Assembly: GCA_964035545.1 (NCBI GenBank)
Contig: OZ037768.1
Span: 5,323,241-5,387,240 of the forward strand
Reading direction: 5' to 3'
Length of the DNA stretch: 64,000 bases
Origin: Bugula neritina
Lineage: Eukaryota > Bryozoa > Gymnolaemata > Cheilostomatida > Bugulidae
Made by a program: the position numbers and the translations under genes. The notes under the pieces were generated by a model. The model did not search any database and had not been told where the DNA came from. It was given only the letters and a program-made list of their open reading frames with translations. Below, in pieces: positions 1 to 33,722 of the stretch. How positions within the stretch are numbered: position 1 is the stretch's first letter; each line of letters begins with the position of its first letter.

Positions 1-640
1 ATTCAATTTATTAAAACTAGTTTAAAGATCAAGATGCACTTAATGAAAAATATATGGGAGAAAAGAAAGACGTCTTCAGTATTATGTTTCACAAACTGAA
101 AAACTCAGCTAAGAAATAAAATATCATTTGTTTTAATACTCGGCATTTTTAATACTTGCAGAATCACTACATATATATGCATATTATATTTTAGCACCAC
201 CAACTCACAGGTCATTGGTGAGTTTTCTCACTTCAACAAGCCTCAAAAAGAATAAAGTGGAACCAATGTAAGTCTAATTATTTTATGCTAATAACTTGTC
301 ATTTTAAAATATTTCATTCTTCAATAAAAGTACTGAAATTTTTAAATCAGATTATTTAAACAACATCCAACTATGATTAGAACACTTTTTTTGCTTTTAA
401 AGGAGATAGCTACTATAAATTCAGAGTCAGTTTTTAAATTGTTTTACAATTATCTACCTGTTGGTTGCAAAACTAGAGTTCATCAGTTTAAAAGATTTCA
501 GTCAGAACACAATCACACAAATTAATTTGCAAAAAACACAACATTACTCTTTTGCTTTACAAAAGAGCACCGTCGAGTTTAGGAAGTTAACCCCAAAACT
601 GTCTACCATTCCAAAAGATCAACAGATTCTACCAGATATC
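1..640 (+). pseudogene. Decayed partial duplicate of exons 2-4 of the downstream unknown gene
   Basis: Three blocks match exons of the gene at 2793-7705 in the same order and strand. Bases from about 22 match its exon 2 (start FKDQDALNEKY against LKDQAELDEQY). Bases 195-267 match exon 3, with identical length (73 nt), the same splice phases, and the start APPTHRSLVSFLTS against APPTHISLVSLLTS. Bases 502 to about 638 match exon 4 and share the end PKLSTIPK. The exon-2-like block has lost the GT at the equivalent donor position. The exon-4-like block has ATC where exon 4 has its GTA donor, although a GTATGT about 24 nt further on would keep phase. Similarity to the exon 5 region fades by about 900. 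I read this as an old tandem duplicate, cut by the window edge and probably not functional; a divergent working paralogue starting outside the window is possible. Confidence 0.6.
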
Positions 641-899
641 TGTATGTAATCAATGTTATATATAGGTAAATGATGTTGTAATTGAGAAAAGCAAAAGCCA
701 AACATCATTTGAAAAATTCAAAATTTTATTGGCGTAATTCAGCCATTTATGAGTTTAATAATTGAGTAAAAAAACGATGAGCCTACAGTTACCCCTACAA
801 GTAGGTAATTCAAAAGTGCCATAGGTGACGCCTTAGAAGAATTTTATTAGAGCATGTGACAGCTCGACTGCTATAAGAAATATGAAAGATGTAAGTAAT

Positions 900-2792
900 T
901 ATATTATATGAACATGCCATGTTTTTGATAAATTAAAATGTGAGCATGAAATAACTAGTTGAAAAAAGTTTTTTTAAGATAAATAATATTATATATGTAC
1001 ATAGTTTGTTGTAAAATGCAGAAAGTGAATTCATTATTTTAATTTTTAAAAAGTGTGGCACTTTAAATGGCTATTTTTTTAGTAAATATTCATATATACA
1101 AGCACATGCACACATATAGTGCATGCAAACAACTCTTTATTACCTTTGATAAAATGTAAGTTTCTTCTCCAAAGAATATTTTCCTCTCTATTCATTAATA
1201 TTACAAATACCATGAAGAAAGATTAAATCCCAAAAAGTTATATTTATAACTCTGACTCTTAACAATAAGCAAAGAAATCTAAGAGCGAGTTTGATGTTAG
1301 TGTGAGTGTTACAAAATTTGTAAAGTTGTCAGCTGATTGAAACCTAATCACTGATCCTATCCTACTAATCACTAAAATTGACTAATTGTAATGTAGGTTT
1401 ATTCACAACTTGTGGGTTTATGATTTGCAAGGAAAATCTCGTAATATAGATCAAATAAACAACTTACAAAACTTTAAAACTTCCATAATTCAATCGAAGT
1501 TGTGCTTCTGAAAAAGCAGCTACCAAATTAAAACGTGGAGCAATACACCAATCAAAGGAAAATAAATTTCTTGCCACTAGCTATACCAGCTTACAAACGA
1601 ACACTTGTATGCACTTAAGTACAGATACAAACTTTTAAAATATGACCCAACAACTAAGCTCAAATGCTAAAATACCTTATTATAATAAAAAAAGTCAGAG
1701 TTATGCTGCCTGAACACCCGCAACAAGATTTCGAGCAATCTGAAACTATAGCATGGTAATATAGCAAACTAGCTTTCTACCATAACTCATCGTGTACTTT
1801 TATGAAATAGCCACCACTTGCTAAATTATTTAAATACCAAAAACTTACTTTTCTCAACATTTTTTTGGTATTGCTATTGAAGCAATCTATCGATCTTCAC
1901 TTGTATGTTTATATATGTTTTACTCAAGTCGATTGTAATTAATTTAAAATGTAATATCTTTCTGCTAAACGTCATGCATATCTTTGTGTTTAATTTTCAT
2001 GTGATGAATGTAATAAATATGCATGACGCTATTATTAATTAAACTTTAAATAATAAGCTTCAACTCTTTTTAAAAGTTAAATTACTTATACGTATTTATT
2101 TTATTTACACTGAAGTGTGTGCAAATTTGCTAGCTGTTTTAAAAGATGTTTAATGGCTAACAACCCTTTATGTTTTTAAATTGACAGTTCAACCTGCATG
2201 CTAAACCAAGTTACATAAATCCAATATGAGAAATGTGTGTGCCTAGCTCTTTCATTCTCATCCATATAAAAAGTACATAAGTATATTTTTACATAAAAGA
2301 TTAATTTTTTCTTTCAAGTAGTAGCAGGATTTTCAAATTTACACTCCGCGCAAGGAGTTGGTTTTTAAAACTGCAAACAAAGCAAAAACTATTGCTATAC
2401 ATTAATGCAATTTCACAAACTAAAATTATAAAAAATGTTTCTTGTACTCTAATAATAAAAGTGCTCAGGGAACGGTGGCAGATGATAAGAGTAAGACTAA
2501 AGGTATTGCCCAAGTACTAATTTTTTTCTTTTCACTATATAGCCTTTGTGTGCAAAAATAAATTGAATTTTGTATAATTGTGGGTTATTTTGAATAAAAT
2601 TAAGTTATAATAGAAAATTGATCAAATACATTAAATAACTCACTTATAATTCAAAGTTAATTGTTCCGGCCAATCATATTTTACATCTGAAATTGCTAAA
2701 ATTCCTTCAATTGTGACATTAGAAGCCATTTATTGCTATCACTTGGAGCTAGTTTAACGTACGTATATTTGATGCCCTATAATAGTAACGAA
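900..2792. other. AT-rich intergenic sequence, no gene seen
   Basis: No open frame with recognisable protein similarity or ordered splice signals was found here. The sequence is AT-rich and unique-looking, apart from the fading 3' edge of the upstream duplicate. Confidence 0.5.
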
Positions 2793-7705
<4,913 letters not shown>

Positions 7706-7759
7706 AGCTTATAGATCAAATTTCCTGTGAGAATTCCACTGCAGTGGTGATCTAGCACG

Positions 7760-8340
7760 CAGAAGTACAGCATATATTTAGAGACGAGTGCATAGACTGG
7801 GTACTCATGTGTTTGGTGTCTGGGGGTTGGTGGAGCCGGGAAGTGTGACGGACAGTCTGATAAATGCTCTCGGGGTAGGGATATCCTCCTTGATCTGTCA
7901 CTTTCTTTTGCAGTCAGTACTCATCACTGGCTAGATGTTACTATGCTTTGGCACAGTAATGTAGTGTAGCTTAGCTTCGTGACTGACTATGAATCAGTTA
8001 TTGCACACGAAATCCTACACGGCTGGTGTGTGTGTGCTGTCTGTATATTGGGGTGCTTTTCTCGCTGGGGTATCGCGGCCCTGACTCACATTTGGACGGC
8101 TGATCTTGATCACTGAACGGTGTCACCCTCTCTTTGGCAACTCACCATGGGTGCACAGCCTATGTATTTCTGAACTAGATACATGCTGGAGAGTACTACA
8201 GATTCTGTAAGTTTACCATCAGGTCTGATCTGTTGAAGTGCCGAAAGTGTTCTTCAGGAAAATGGCAAAAGCAATCTTAAAGAGTGTTGGTGCTAAGATG
8301 CAGCCTTGCTTGACACCACTTCACTTCTCAAGTGGTTCAG
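7760..8340 (-). mobile_element. Degenerate minus-strand non-LTR retrotransposon fragment (RT and C-terminal region)
   Basis: On the minus strand, 8331 downwards encodes GVKQGCILAPTLFKIAFA, the RT block around the conserved QG. After a frame break, RPDGKL follows. After apparent internal loss, a C-terminal-like segment follows, with matches such as DTVQ and REHLSDCPS in broken frames. Several stops and shifts show that it is dead. The local base composition is visibly more GC-rich than the flanks. Its 5' end is cut by the plus-strand element that starts near 8340. Confidence 0.6.
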
Positions 8341-9800
8341 CTTTGGTGAACACTGCCAGGATCTTCACAAGAGATGTAGAAATGAAATTTGGGTTACAAA
8401 AATGTGCCACACTGGTTATGAAAAGAGGAAAAAAAATTGAAGACACAGGAATCACTATGCCTGATGAGCAGGTAATCAAAGATCTGGATGAGGAGCCGTA
8501 TAAGTATCTAGGAGTTCTTGAGACTGATAAAATAAAAATGAATGAAATGAAAGATAAAATCAGGAAGGAGTACTATAGGAGAATAAGAAAAGTTCTGGAA
8601 TCAAAACTGAATGGAGGGAATACGATCAAAGCAATAAACACTTGGGCAGTAGCAGCAGTGCGTTACACAGCTGGAATACTTGACTGGACTGTTGATAAAC
8701 TAAAGACATGGACAAAAAGACAAGGAAGCTTATTACAATAAATCGTACACTCCATCCAAGAGCAGATGTAGACAAGCTGTATGTTAGCGGAAGGGAAGGT
8801 GGAAGAGGGATGGTGTCAATTGAAGAATGTGTAAGGGTTGAAGAATGCAGCATGTCAGATTACATAAAGAGGACATGCACTGATGGAGACACCACTCTGA
8901 ATACCCTCCTAAAGGACAAAACAGCAATAGAAATCAAGAACGATAAATCGGTAGAAAGAACTGGTGGGTGGAAAGAAAAGGCTCTACATGGTCAGTACAT
9001 CAGAAAGGTGGAAGACATGAAAACGTGCTCATGGAAATGGTTGAAATCTGGTTGGCTGAAAAAGGAAACAGAAGGGCTGCTGTTAGCTGCGCAAGATCAA
9101 GCACTCCCTACTAGAAATTATAAAGTAGCTATAATGAAAGAACAAGGTAGCAAGAAGTGTCGGATGTGTAATGCAAGGGACGAGACTGTGATGCATATAG
9201 TAAGTGAATGTGAGAAGTTAGCACAAAGAGAATATAAGAAAAGACACGATCATGTGGCATCGATAATTCACTGGGAGTTGTGTGAACTTCATGGATTTCA
9301 GAGAAGCAAAAATTGGTAAGACCACCGAGCAGAATCAGTACTGGAGAATGACAATGTAAAAATATTGTGGGACTTCGACATACACACCGACAGAGTCATC
9401 GAAGCTAGGAGGCCTGATATAGTAGTAGTTGACAAGCGTAATGCTGAAACAACAATCATCGATATCGCAGTTCCTGGTGATTACAGAGTAAAAGAAAAAG
9501 AATCAGAGAAGATAGGAAAATATCAGGATTTAGCACTAGAGTTAACCCGCCTTTGGAAAACATCAACAAAAGTCATCCCCATTGTAATTGGAGCCCTTGG
9601 AGCTTCACATAAAACTGTAGACTGGATGGCACTACTTGGAGTAGCTAAAAACAAATACCCACTGATTCAGCAGACAGCCTTACTAGGATCAGCTCACATC
9701 TTGAGGAAAGTTCTATCCATCCCAGCCTAGTGGAACTAGGCCGATGGTAGAAGGTTACACCAGCTAAAAAAAGCTGTGATACAACCAATAATAATAATAA
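8341..9800 (+). mobile_element. 5'-truncated R2/NeSL-type LINE: RT thumb, CCHC zinc knuckle and restriction-like endonuclease, inactivated
   Basis: Plus-strand reading gives RT-connection residues (MKFGLQKCATLVMKRGK, YKYLGVLE, SKLNGGNTIKAIN), then a CCHC knuckle (CRMC...HIVSEC near 9160-9212), then a PD-(D/E)xK-type endonuclease core (ARRPDIVVVD...IDIAVPGD near 9404-9481), ending IPA-TAG at 9728-9730. This order is typical of R2/NeSL/CRE-clade elements that use a restriction-like endonuclease. The copy is dead: the frame switches near 8700-8715 (DKLKTWTKR against MDKKTRKL), an in-frame TAA lies at 9317-9319, and the upstream RT is missing. A short 3' UTR and an (AAT)n tail near 9787-9802 follow. 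The frame continues cleanly on both sides of the stop, so decay is modest. Confidence 0.85.
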
Positions 9801-11159
9801 TAATATATTAGCGTGAACTATAGAGTTATCTTTTCAATGTTCAGCTGAACTGCGCATACCAACACTTTGTAATAATAAAGATATCAACATAAATTCTCGA
9901 GTTTCACAAAACCGAATGGTTTTCATTAAATAGCATTTCCGCTAAAATTTTGCACAATATAAAAAATCTCGTATTAGTCACTTCTAGTTCAACTAAAAGC
10001 CCCACAGTAAGTAAAAGTTGTAACAGCTAGTAATATTTTGCTCACTTTAGTCCCACTTTGTAACTTCGAAGAGAGAAAATGCAAATGAAGTATATACTTG
10101 AAGCTGATAATATTAGTATCACTATTCAGTATTCACTATTCAGTATTCTCAGTATGAGTATGAGTATTACTATCAGTATGAGTATGAGTATGAGTATAAG
10201 TATTACTATTAGTATAACATCAAGTTCAACTCAAAGTTCAACTTTAAGTGAGTGTTACACTTAGTTTTGCTCTTAGTCTTACTGTTATTGTTAACAACAA
10301 CATTAATTGTGAGTATAACTATAACTATAACTATAAGTATTATAACTTATATTTATATTATAAGTTATAAGCCTAAGGCTATGTATTCTTATTCTGATTC
10401 ATCCAATCATTCAATCTCATAGCCATGCTGAAACTCATACTCTGATACTCATACTGATAACATTAACTGACAGGCTGTATTTTATCAGTTGTTAATGTCA
10501 CTGCATTTTTCAAAACTGAAAAAAATTTAGAGTCTAGAGATAACCTTTAAGTTTATTACTATTAGTTTTTAACTATTTCTTTTTAGTAGTTTACTCTTAG
10601 ATTGCTGTTAAGTGTTAATTGCCCATAGGTATTACTATAACTAATACTAAAGTATAAGTATTAGTATTGTTGTAATAAGTAAATATTTGTTAGTCTAGTC
10701 TAATAAATAACTAAATTTCTAATAGTAATACTAATAGTCTATCTTAGTATCTGCTATCATTATTACCATTAATATTAGTATCAGTCTTACTATTGGTATT
10801 AGTATTACTATTAGTATTAGTGTTGGATTTATATTGCTAGTTTTATTGATTGAATTTAATGGCTATCACTATGACGATGACTAACATTATGGGTTACTAT
10901 TTCTAAAAATTTTGGGTATAAAAAGCCTTGAATGGCTCCAAACCAGTCATTACCGTAGTGCAAAACCTTTAATGTTGATTTATTTAATGTTTTAATATAT
11001 GTTATGTTAATAATAATTTAAATACAAAACTTGTCTATCCTTCATTCAATTTGTTTAAGTTTGGTTACTGATATTGTTGCTATACTTTGTGTTATTCATT
11101 TAACTTTTTGCAGGTTTTTAGTTGTATAATCAACACATTGGTGAAGCCAACAGATTTTA
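9801..11159. repeat. Intergenic AT-rich stretch with imperfect AGT/ACT-ATT hexamer tracts
   Basis: No gene is seen. Segments at about 10120-10250 and 10620-10830 are built of triplets AGT or ACT alternating with ATT or ATG. A short (CTATAA)n-like run lies near 10310-10370. The tract is the 5' flank of the ZC3HC1-like gene. Confidence 0.75.
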
Positions 11160-14122
11160 ATGGAAAAATCAGTTTCACAACCTTCCAGTGTAATGCCACA
11201 GCTTGATCCATTGAATTATGGCAGTTTTCAAGCCAGACTCAAGTCCTTTACTGTAAGCTTATTTTAAGTTTTGCTGTTTAAGTGAAACTTTTCAGTTGTG
11301 GCAAGGTGAACATGTCATTGTATACATTCAACTTGAATCAGATGTTTAAACAAAATATTAGTAGCTGCTTGGTTCGAAATTTCAACTCACATGTGTTGGA
11401 TAATTCTTATTAAGGTTTCATATTTCTAAGCTCTATGACGGTTTGCCTTTCAACTATTTAACCTAATGCAACATAGATATAATATGTTGTCAAACTATTT
11501 AACACCAGCAATTGTTACACATAAATTTTTGTATAATTATTTGAGTTATAGAAATAATTTTTTTATTCAAATTTCAATTGCATATTGTTTTTAAATGCAT
11601 CAATATTATGTTTGTGAACCTTTTGTTACAATTTTAAAATAGAAAACAGTTTTTATCAGCTCTTAAAAAAAGCAACGGCATTTTCTTAGCTTCTGTATCT
11701 TGACCATTACTAAATATTATTTAGCGAGTGAAAGTTTTTCTTAATATTGTAGGGTTTCACTATAAAGTATAAATGCATTACATAATTCAAATTTTGAATT
11801 TGCTTAGATTGCCAACTGGAGTTCTAAACCTGTTGAGTTGTCACCACTTGCATGTGCTTCTATTGGATGGAGATATGGTAAAGAAAACACTCTTTATTGT
11901 GAATTCTGCAAGGCATCGCTAGCCGTTGTGCTCCCAAAATCAAATGATGATTTCTGTAAGAAGATATCTCATTCTACATCATTGTTATTCAGTACATGAC
12001 AGAGTAATCAACTTTTTATGGTCTCATGTTAAGCAACCGGCAAATGCGCCTTTTATTTATATCCAAATAAAATGTTCTGTTTTTTGTAAAACTATCATTA
12101 TACGTGGAAGAAAAGGAAACATAAATGGATGGGCTTAATAAGGCAGTTTATATGTGATAAAATAATGTCACTATCGTTAGTTGTATTGCAGCTGCTGATA
12201 CCCTTGTGACATAATATACTCATAGATAAAAAAGTTACAGAACTATTAAAGAAAAAACTGACATCAGCACATAAAGTAGGATGTGTGTGGGAGCATGGGA
12301 TAGATTGCCCTGGTAAGACTCTAGTGTGTATCAATTGTGTTCTACATTCTCATATAATTGCCTGAATTTCTTTCAACTGACACATCTTGGCTAAATTAGC
12401 AAGTTGATATCGCTGGATTTATCTGTGTTTGAATATAAATTGGAGTTTTGCCATCTTTCCTGTGTGGCTGTCAATTATGGTTGACCTTAAAATTCTTGAT
12501 CTTCAAGTTTGAAGAATATTTCTTCAAGCCTTTACCATTGTGTAAATTGTGTTTACAAACTAGTTGGTGTCCTTGAAGTACTATTGAAGCCATCCATATG
12601 CTGTTTAGACATATTACTGGCTTTAATTGATGTTTCTATGCATGAATATTTAGAGTGCTAAGGTAACCATAAACTAGTGAGCCTTTATATTTCTTATTAT
12701 CTCTCCATTTATTTGGAAAAATTGCATATAAGATAAAGGTTGTGTGCTGAGCACTCTGTATATCATAGCGTGTACATCTATAACAACAAAGATAGGTTCA
12801 TGATGTTATATGTAGGTGTCTAATAAATTGACTCCCTCACATTATTTATATGTTGTATTAGATTATTTTCTGACTGGTGAAGCTCCTAATGAATTGACCT
12901 TGGAAGGTCGTCTTTCATCTCGCAGCATGGAAATAAGTCAGCATATAGCAACATTTGAACACATAGAGGTAGGAGCAGCTTGCTTCACCATAGCAATATA
13001 ATTCCACAATCAAAACTGTTAATTTTTGTAATATATATATTAAATATTGGAGAAAAAGATTTAAGAATTTCAATAATATGTCATTTAAATTGTGATTGTA
13101 TATAATTATTCAGGAGTTTGAGATGGTGGACAGTATCAAAGCGAATGCAAATCTAATCAGTTTATTTGCTAAAAGAAACAATGTTGAAGAAACTGCACTT
13201 AATATCGCTATGCATGGTTGGAATCTCAGGTAGCTTTAATATTTTCTCGTTATAGTATTTTGCAACATGAGACCGGCATATAAATAAACTATTTTTTTAT
13301 ATCAAGATTTATATTTATTTTTTTAATTTCTTTGCATCCGTCATACTTGAAAGAATTAACAAGATAATATTAATGTGACCATCAACGTTTGTTCAAATGT
13401 TTAGGAGTTATCTTATCTTCTATATCTAGCGCTATGCTATTATTAGTTTGGTTAATTTTTCTGGGAAAGACAACTCTTTTTACAAACCAGTCTATAAGTA
13501 TTGTTGAAGTTATATTTTTTGTATTGAAACTTTATCTGTGCTTTTGTAGATGTCTTGAAGGACAAGATAAAATTTTAGAATGCTCCATTTGTATGAGAAG
13601 GTTACCACTATGGTCTCGAGTGAGTCATATAATTTTCAAATAGTCATAGTTAAAATATATTGCAACTTGTAACAAGCGAAATAACTATAAAATGGTGGGA
13701 TGCTCACAGTAAAGGGTATACCTTTTAGGATGCTAAAATGAAATCTTTCAACTTAAAAAGACATTTGAGTTGGTGCCCATGGATTACTAAAATAAAACCA
13801 AATATCTCAACTCTGGTCGACAGAATGTTGCAACACATTGTCATGGAAACCAACAGAAAACGAAAACGCGACTCTCTGGTTAGTTTATTATAATAAAAAC
13901 TTTAGTTTAAAATTTGTAAATCATGTGGTTGTTGTGAAAAAACGTATGCAATATACAAATCAGCTGGGGGGTATTCACACATATAATGAAGTGTTGCATC
14001 ACATAAGTTGTTGAACAAGATATCTCTGATTCATGTCGTTGCAGGAGTATCGCTCATCAGAGAGTCGTAAAGAAGAGGTCAAGGAAATATCAAAATTTGT
14101 GAGGTCAGTCACGGCACTCTAG
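11160..14122 (+). CDS. ZC3HC1: ZC3HC1/NIPA-like C3HC zinc-finger protein, ~282 aa
   Basis: Coding exons: 11160-11252, 11808-11955, 12226-12312, 12862-12968, 13114-13229, 13550-13619, 13729-13878 and 14045-14122. All phases agree, total 849 nt. The N-terminal half holds the C3HC zinc finger: ACASIGWRYG, then CEFC (C62, C65), then HKVGCVW (H96, C100). The second half matches the Rsm1-like region: HGWNLRCLEGQ, LECSICMRRLPLW and HLSWCPW. In vertebrates ZC3HC1 is a nuclear-basket partner of TPR and was described as an SCF F-box-like adaptor controlling cyclin B1. The protein here is much shorter than human (about 500 aa) because the long Ser-rich insert before the H-x-x-W-C-P-W segment is nearly absent. 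The exon-4 acceptor was set at 12860-12861 because the earlier AG at 12814-12815 gives an immediate in-frame stop. It lies tail-to-tail with SMURF. Confidence 0.88.
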
Positions 14123-14993
14123 TCAACATGCACTGTTGCAGTTATTTGGTCAATTGACCAATAGACTAGTTTACTACTGCAAGACATTAAAATATTAATT
14201 TAGCGCTTCAGCACTGTATTAAGCAGAGGGGCCCACTTGGAATTTTAATTGTTAGCGTTTTGTAAAAATATTAACCTAACTAAATTTCTATCAATTTTAT
14301 GACAAACATTTAATTAAAGCCTTATTCTGTTCATAATGATGTTTGTATAAAATGCAGTAATTGTTAAAAAACATCGAGTCCTTTGGGTAACACTGAGTTA
14401 AAGTACAAGCATTATGTAAAATAGTGTTCCTTGTATATGTTTCATGTATATATTCTGTATTTAATATAAATTGTTCAAAAATAACTAGTAATAATATTTA
14501 CAATAAAATAATAAATAAACATAACACAATTATATAGTAAAAACTGAGACAAAGTAAACAGATACTGGCTTACTGCATTGGTCTATTTATTTTAACAAGT
14601 AATTAAAAATGAAGCACTAGGAACCAAACAGAGTCAAACAGTGGCAGTAGGTGGGTGTCACAACATGGGTGAGATTATCTGCATGTATAATATTATGTAT
14701 CTGCCAGTTTATAATGTGGAATGCAATTAACCAACAATACTCAAAACTTCAGGCATTCCAAAATATTTGTGAACTAATCTCAGGTACAAATGATATGTTT
14801 GATATACTATACGACTGATTATAAAGTTGTATCGGAGTAAATACTGTGCAGGCTGTAAAATATGAGACAAATATTTGGGGCTTTTGAGACAAGTTGAAAA
14901 GATTAATGAGATAAACCACTAAAGTAAAGGTAGCACCATTTGATCATATGGAGTTGCAACATTCTGACTGAACAACTGAGGACTGGACAGTCT
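14123..14993. other. Intergenic 3'-to-3' spacer between ZC3HC1 and SMURF
   Basis: No coding signal is seen. AATAAA hexamers around 14500-14517 could serve the plus-strand gene. TTTATT near 14586 (AATAAA on the minus strand) could serve SMURF. Confidence 0.4.
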
Positions 14994-30384
<15,391 letters not shown>

Positions 30385-31169
30385 AACTATCAGGGCAATC
30401 AGTTCTTTAACTAATATAAACTCCTTTCGTATTATGCTGCCATTAATTATGCTAACTGTAATGCATACTCCTATAGATGTCACACTTTGACTCAGTAAAG
30501 TTACTTATAATCTTTGGCTTCAAATGTAGGTTCAAATAAGTCCTTTTAGCCTCCAGAGTTGTCCTTGCTGTTGAAGTGACCGGATTTGACTTTCGCTGCC
30601 ACTAAAGGCTAATACTTTTCAATGAGCAATTCATACACCAACAACAAACTAGTAAAAGTGATAACAAATATCACTATGACTTCCACAATCAGCTCCCACT
30701 CTTTTTTTCAAAAAGACTTTGAGTAAGATCATCAAAGTCACTAATCACTAAAAATAAAAGAAAAACCATGTTAGTTGCTGTTTAATATTTATCATTAAAA
30801 ATACCCTACTATAAAAAAACAATATATTACTAAATAACATAATTAAATGCCAGAGCTCAATGGCTAAGCTGGACATGAAATAATTTTTGTTGCTTCAGCA
30901 TAAGTATTTGCAAAACGAAATAAGTAAAGCCAAGTGTTGGTGAATACTTATTACTTACTATTAGTTGAACTAAATGTTAGTGTTGTCATATATGCATATT
31001 ACAGAGCAATAAAACTGGACCAATCAAACTCAATATGAATCAGAGTTTTAAAAGCAAAGTGGCCACGTAAAGTTCAAGTTTTATGCTTTTATACAAAAAA
31101 AACTAGACACTAAGGCAATAGCTAAACATGAAGTGAAACCAAGAATAATACTTATATAAATATTAGAGA

Positions 31170-31330
31170 GTAATGACTAATGATATTGACTATCACTATC
31201 AGTGACAGTATCAGTATTACTATTAGTATTAGCATTAGTAGTAGTTTTTCTTAACTCACTAGCACTACCTAAGTTTAGTCTGTAGGCTAATACTAATAGT
31301 AATAGTAATATTGAAACTAATTTTCAACTT
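31170..31330. repeat. AGT/ACT-ATT triplet tract
   Basis: Imperfect alternation of AGT or ACT with ATT, partly on the opposite strand as AATAGT/AATACT, upstream of SMURF. Confidence 0.75.
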
Positions 31331-31609
31331 GTTACTTTGAGTTTCCGAACATTTTGAATTTGCTGTTCAAAATTCATCAATAAAAACAAACTGCATATCC
31401 TAAGCTTGAAAGTTAAACTTGGAATCATAGTGATTGAACAACTCAAAGTCCATGTTACTTTGAGTGTTGGAAAAACAAGATGAAGAATTTGATCACTGAA
31501 AAATAAAGTTAAAGTAAATCATGATCACTAAATAAATACAATAAACCCTATGGCTACACTTATATTTACTGGCTACTACTAACCATAGGATTTATTGTAT
31601 TCATTGTAT

Positions 31610-31800
31610 TTATTGCATTTATTAGTATTGCTATTACTATTACTATTAGTATTAGTATTACTATTACTATTAGTATTAAATTTACTATTCCTCACTCTCA
31701 GTAATACTAATACTAATAGTAAATGCAATAGTATGAGTAATACTAATAGTATTAGTATTACTCATACTTTTACTATTATCATTACTGTTAGTATTCCTTG
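31610..31800. repeat. AGT/ACT-ATT triplet tract
   Basis: Runs of ATTACTATTAGTATT are followed by the complementary AATACTAATAGTAA form, which makes local inverted repeats, in the 5' flank of SMURF. Confidence 0.8.
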
Positions 31801-33722
31801 AAAATGAAATAAAAAATAAAAATTATAAAACTACAAGTACAAGACAATATGAATAATTATAAAAAGTAAAACCCAGTTTGACTTTGAGTTTTACAATTAC
31901 AATAATCATGTTGATGTAGTTCCAATTCGGTAACATATGTGGATAAGCATTGTGATATTACTAGAAAAACCAACCTTAAAGCTAATGAAAATATTCTTTA
32001 AATTAAAATTATAACAAGGAGCAAAGTCAAAGTGAGTGCTAGAGTCTTGACTGAAAACTACTTATTAGTCCAACAATTGCTAGGTTGTGAATTACAGCCT
32101 GAGATTTGTGATAAACTGTTAATGGGTTAAACATATGCTAGAACTGTTAAACATCAACAAAATCCTACGGTACTGAGACTATAAAATCGGGCCCAACGGG
32201 CTAATTTTTAACGAAAAGTTTTCTATTACAATGATATTTACTACGAGTTGCGTTCTTTCTTTTGTAGTGTTATTATCACACGTTACTAGAGAGGACGACT
32301 CTAAAAATGTCCGCATTGCTTGGCGTGAGCAACATTTGCAGTACATAATCTGTTATAAAATATTGTCTTAAACTTGTGATTTGGAAATGAAACAAAGGGA
32401 TATAGTTGTCTAACATATGAACTTTTCCCGTTTTCATAATGAAATTCTTGTTGCCATAGCTTTCTATTCCTTTATAAACTGTGCTTTATATGATCGTAAA
32501 TTGCACTTGGCTATAATATATATAAATTTTTACTAGAGTGTGATTGATAGCAAGTTTTTGATTCAAATTGTTTTGCAAAGGTCAATTTACAAAAGAATTA
32601 CATTTTGAACTTTGGAAAATAATGAAATTTTGAGATCTTTTGGAGCCAGTTTTTTTAATGGTGTAACAATTCATACAGACCTAAAAATTTTTGAAAAATA
32701 CATAACTTCATGTCATATTACCATATTAACATATTATTTTGTTGGTGTTCACTGTTGCCATGGCATTAAAATAATGTTGTTAATACACTATCTATTAAAC
32801 ATATTGAAAAAAGGGTCACTTTTGAAATTTTCAGATTTATTTGTTTGGGACTTTCTTACTAAATAAATATTTTGGCTTTTAAATTATGGTTGACTAAGCT
32901 AGTAACTATTAAACAGAATTTTAAATGAATTTTTGGAAATTGTGAGAATTTATTATTAATATGCCTTGAATAATATTCTGATGGAAGACATCTTTGAAAA
33001 CTCAGTAGCCCTAATGCTTATAAACGCTTGGTTGTATAAAAACATGTTCTAAATTAAAATTGCATGGCCTGTTTGATTAAAGTTCAGTAGTTTAAAGGTT
33101 GTATTGTTATAATATTATTGTTATGTGTTGTTATTGATAAAAGCATAGCAGCTGAGAGATTATCGCTCATTAATGTAGAAAGATATTCAAAGCTAACAAG
33201 ACACCTACAATGGAATAAGTTTACTTACACTTTAAGTTGTAAAAAAACAATATTCAGAAAACTTGATAAAATAAAGCTAATTGTTTTTTATTGGAAGTAG
33301 TTGAGAACAGCAGAATGATTGTGCTAAGAGTTGAAAATAAATGTCTAAATAGGAATTAAAATATTTTTATAAAAATATTTTTTTAAGCAGCATCATTAAA
33401 TATTTTTGGTGATGGTTATAGAAATTATTGGATAGAGTTACATTTTAATACTTGCAAACAGAAGTAAAACTAAAGCTATATAACATTTTTGAGTTTTTAA
33501 TAAAAAAAATTAATGCTTAATGTTGATGTTTGTGTTTAAAACATTCAACCAATTTTTTGATTGCTGCAACCTTTTACACATATGGCATTTTTTATTTGTA
33601 TGCCTGATGGGCATAATATTCCACAATTGATCATATTTTACTCGCATTATCTATTAAACATGCATGCAAGTTTGATGTTTAAAAATATATTTGCATAATA
33701 TAAATCAGAAGAAAAATGATGA

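Larger units (their letters stand above)
30385..33722. other. Intergenic region between SMURF and PIGF
   Basis: This is the 5' flank of SMURF and the 3' flank of PIGF. No recognisable gene is seen. It contains triplet tracts at about 31170-31320 and 31610-31800. A short inverted repeat (left arm AATACAATAAACCCTATGG near 31536-31554, right arm CCATAGGATTTATTGTATT near 31584-31602) could form a hairpin. Confidence 0.5.

Noticed and set aside
8238-8340. Start of a 167-codon open frame reading MPKVFFRKMAKAI
   Set aside because: This part is the antisense of the minus-strand RT fragment. The true plus-strand element begins near 8341.
12816-12861. Upstream extension of ZC3HC1 exon 4 from the AG at 12814-12815
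   Set aside because: Joining exon 3 there gives an in-frame TAA after two codons. The AG at 12860-12861 keeps the frame and family similarity.
32231-32371. 46-codon plus-strand frame with a signal-peptide-like start (MIFTTSCVLSFVVLLSH)
   Set aside because: Too short, with no homology, splice context or neighbours to support it.
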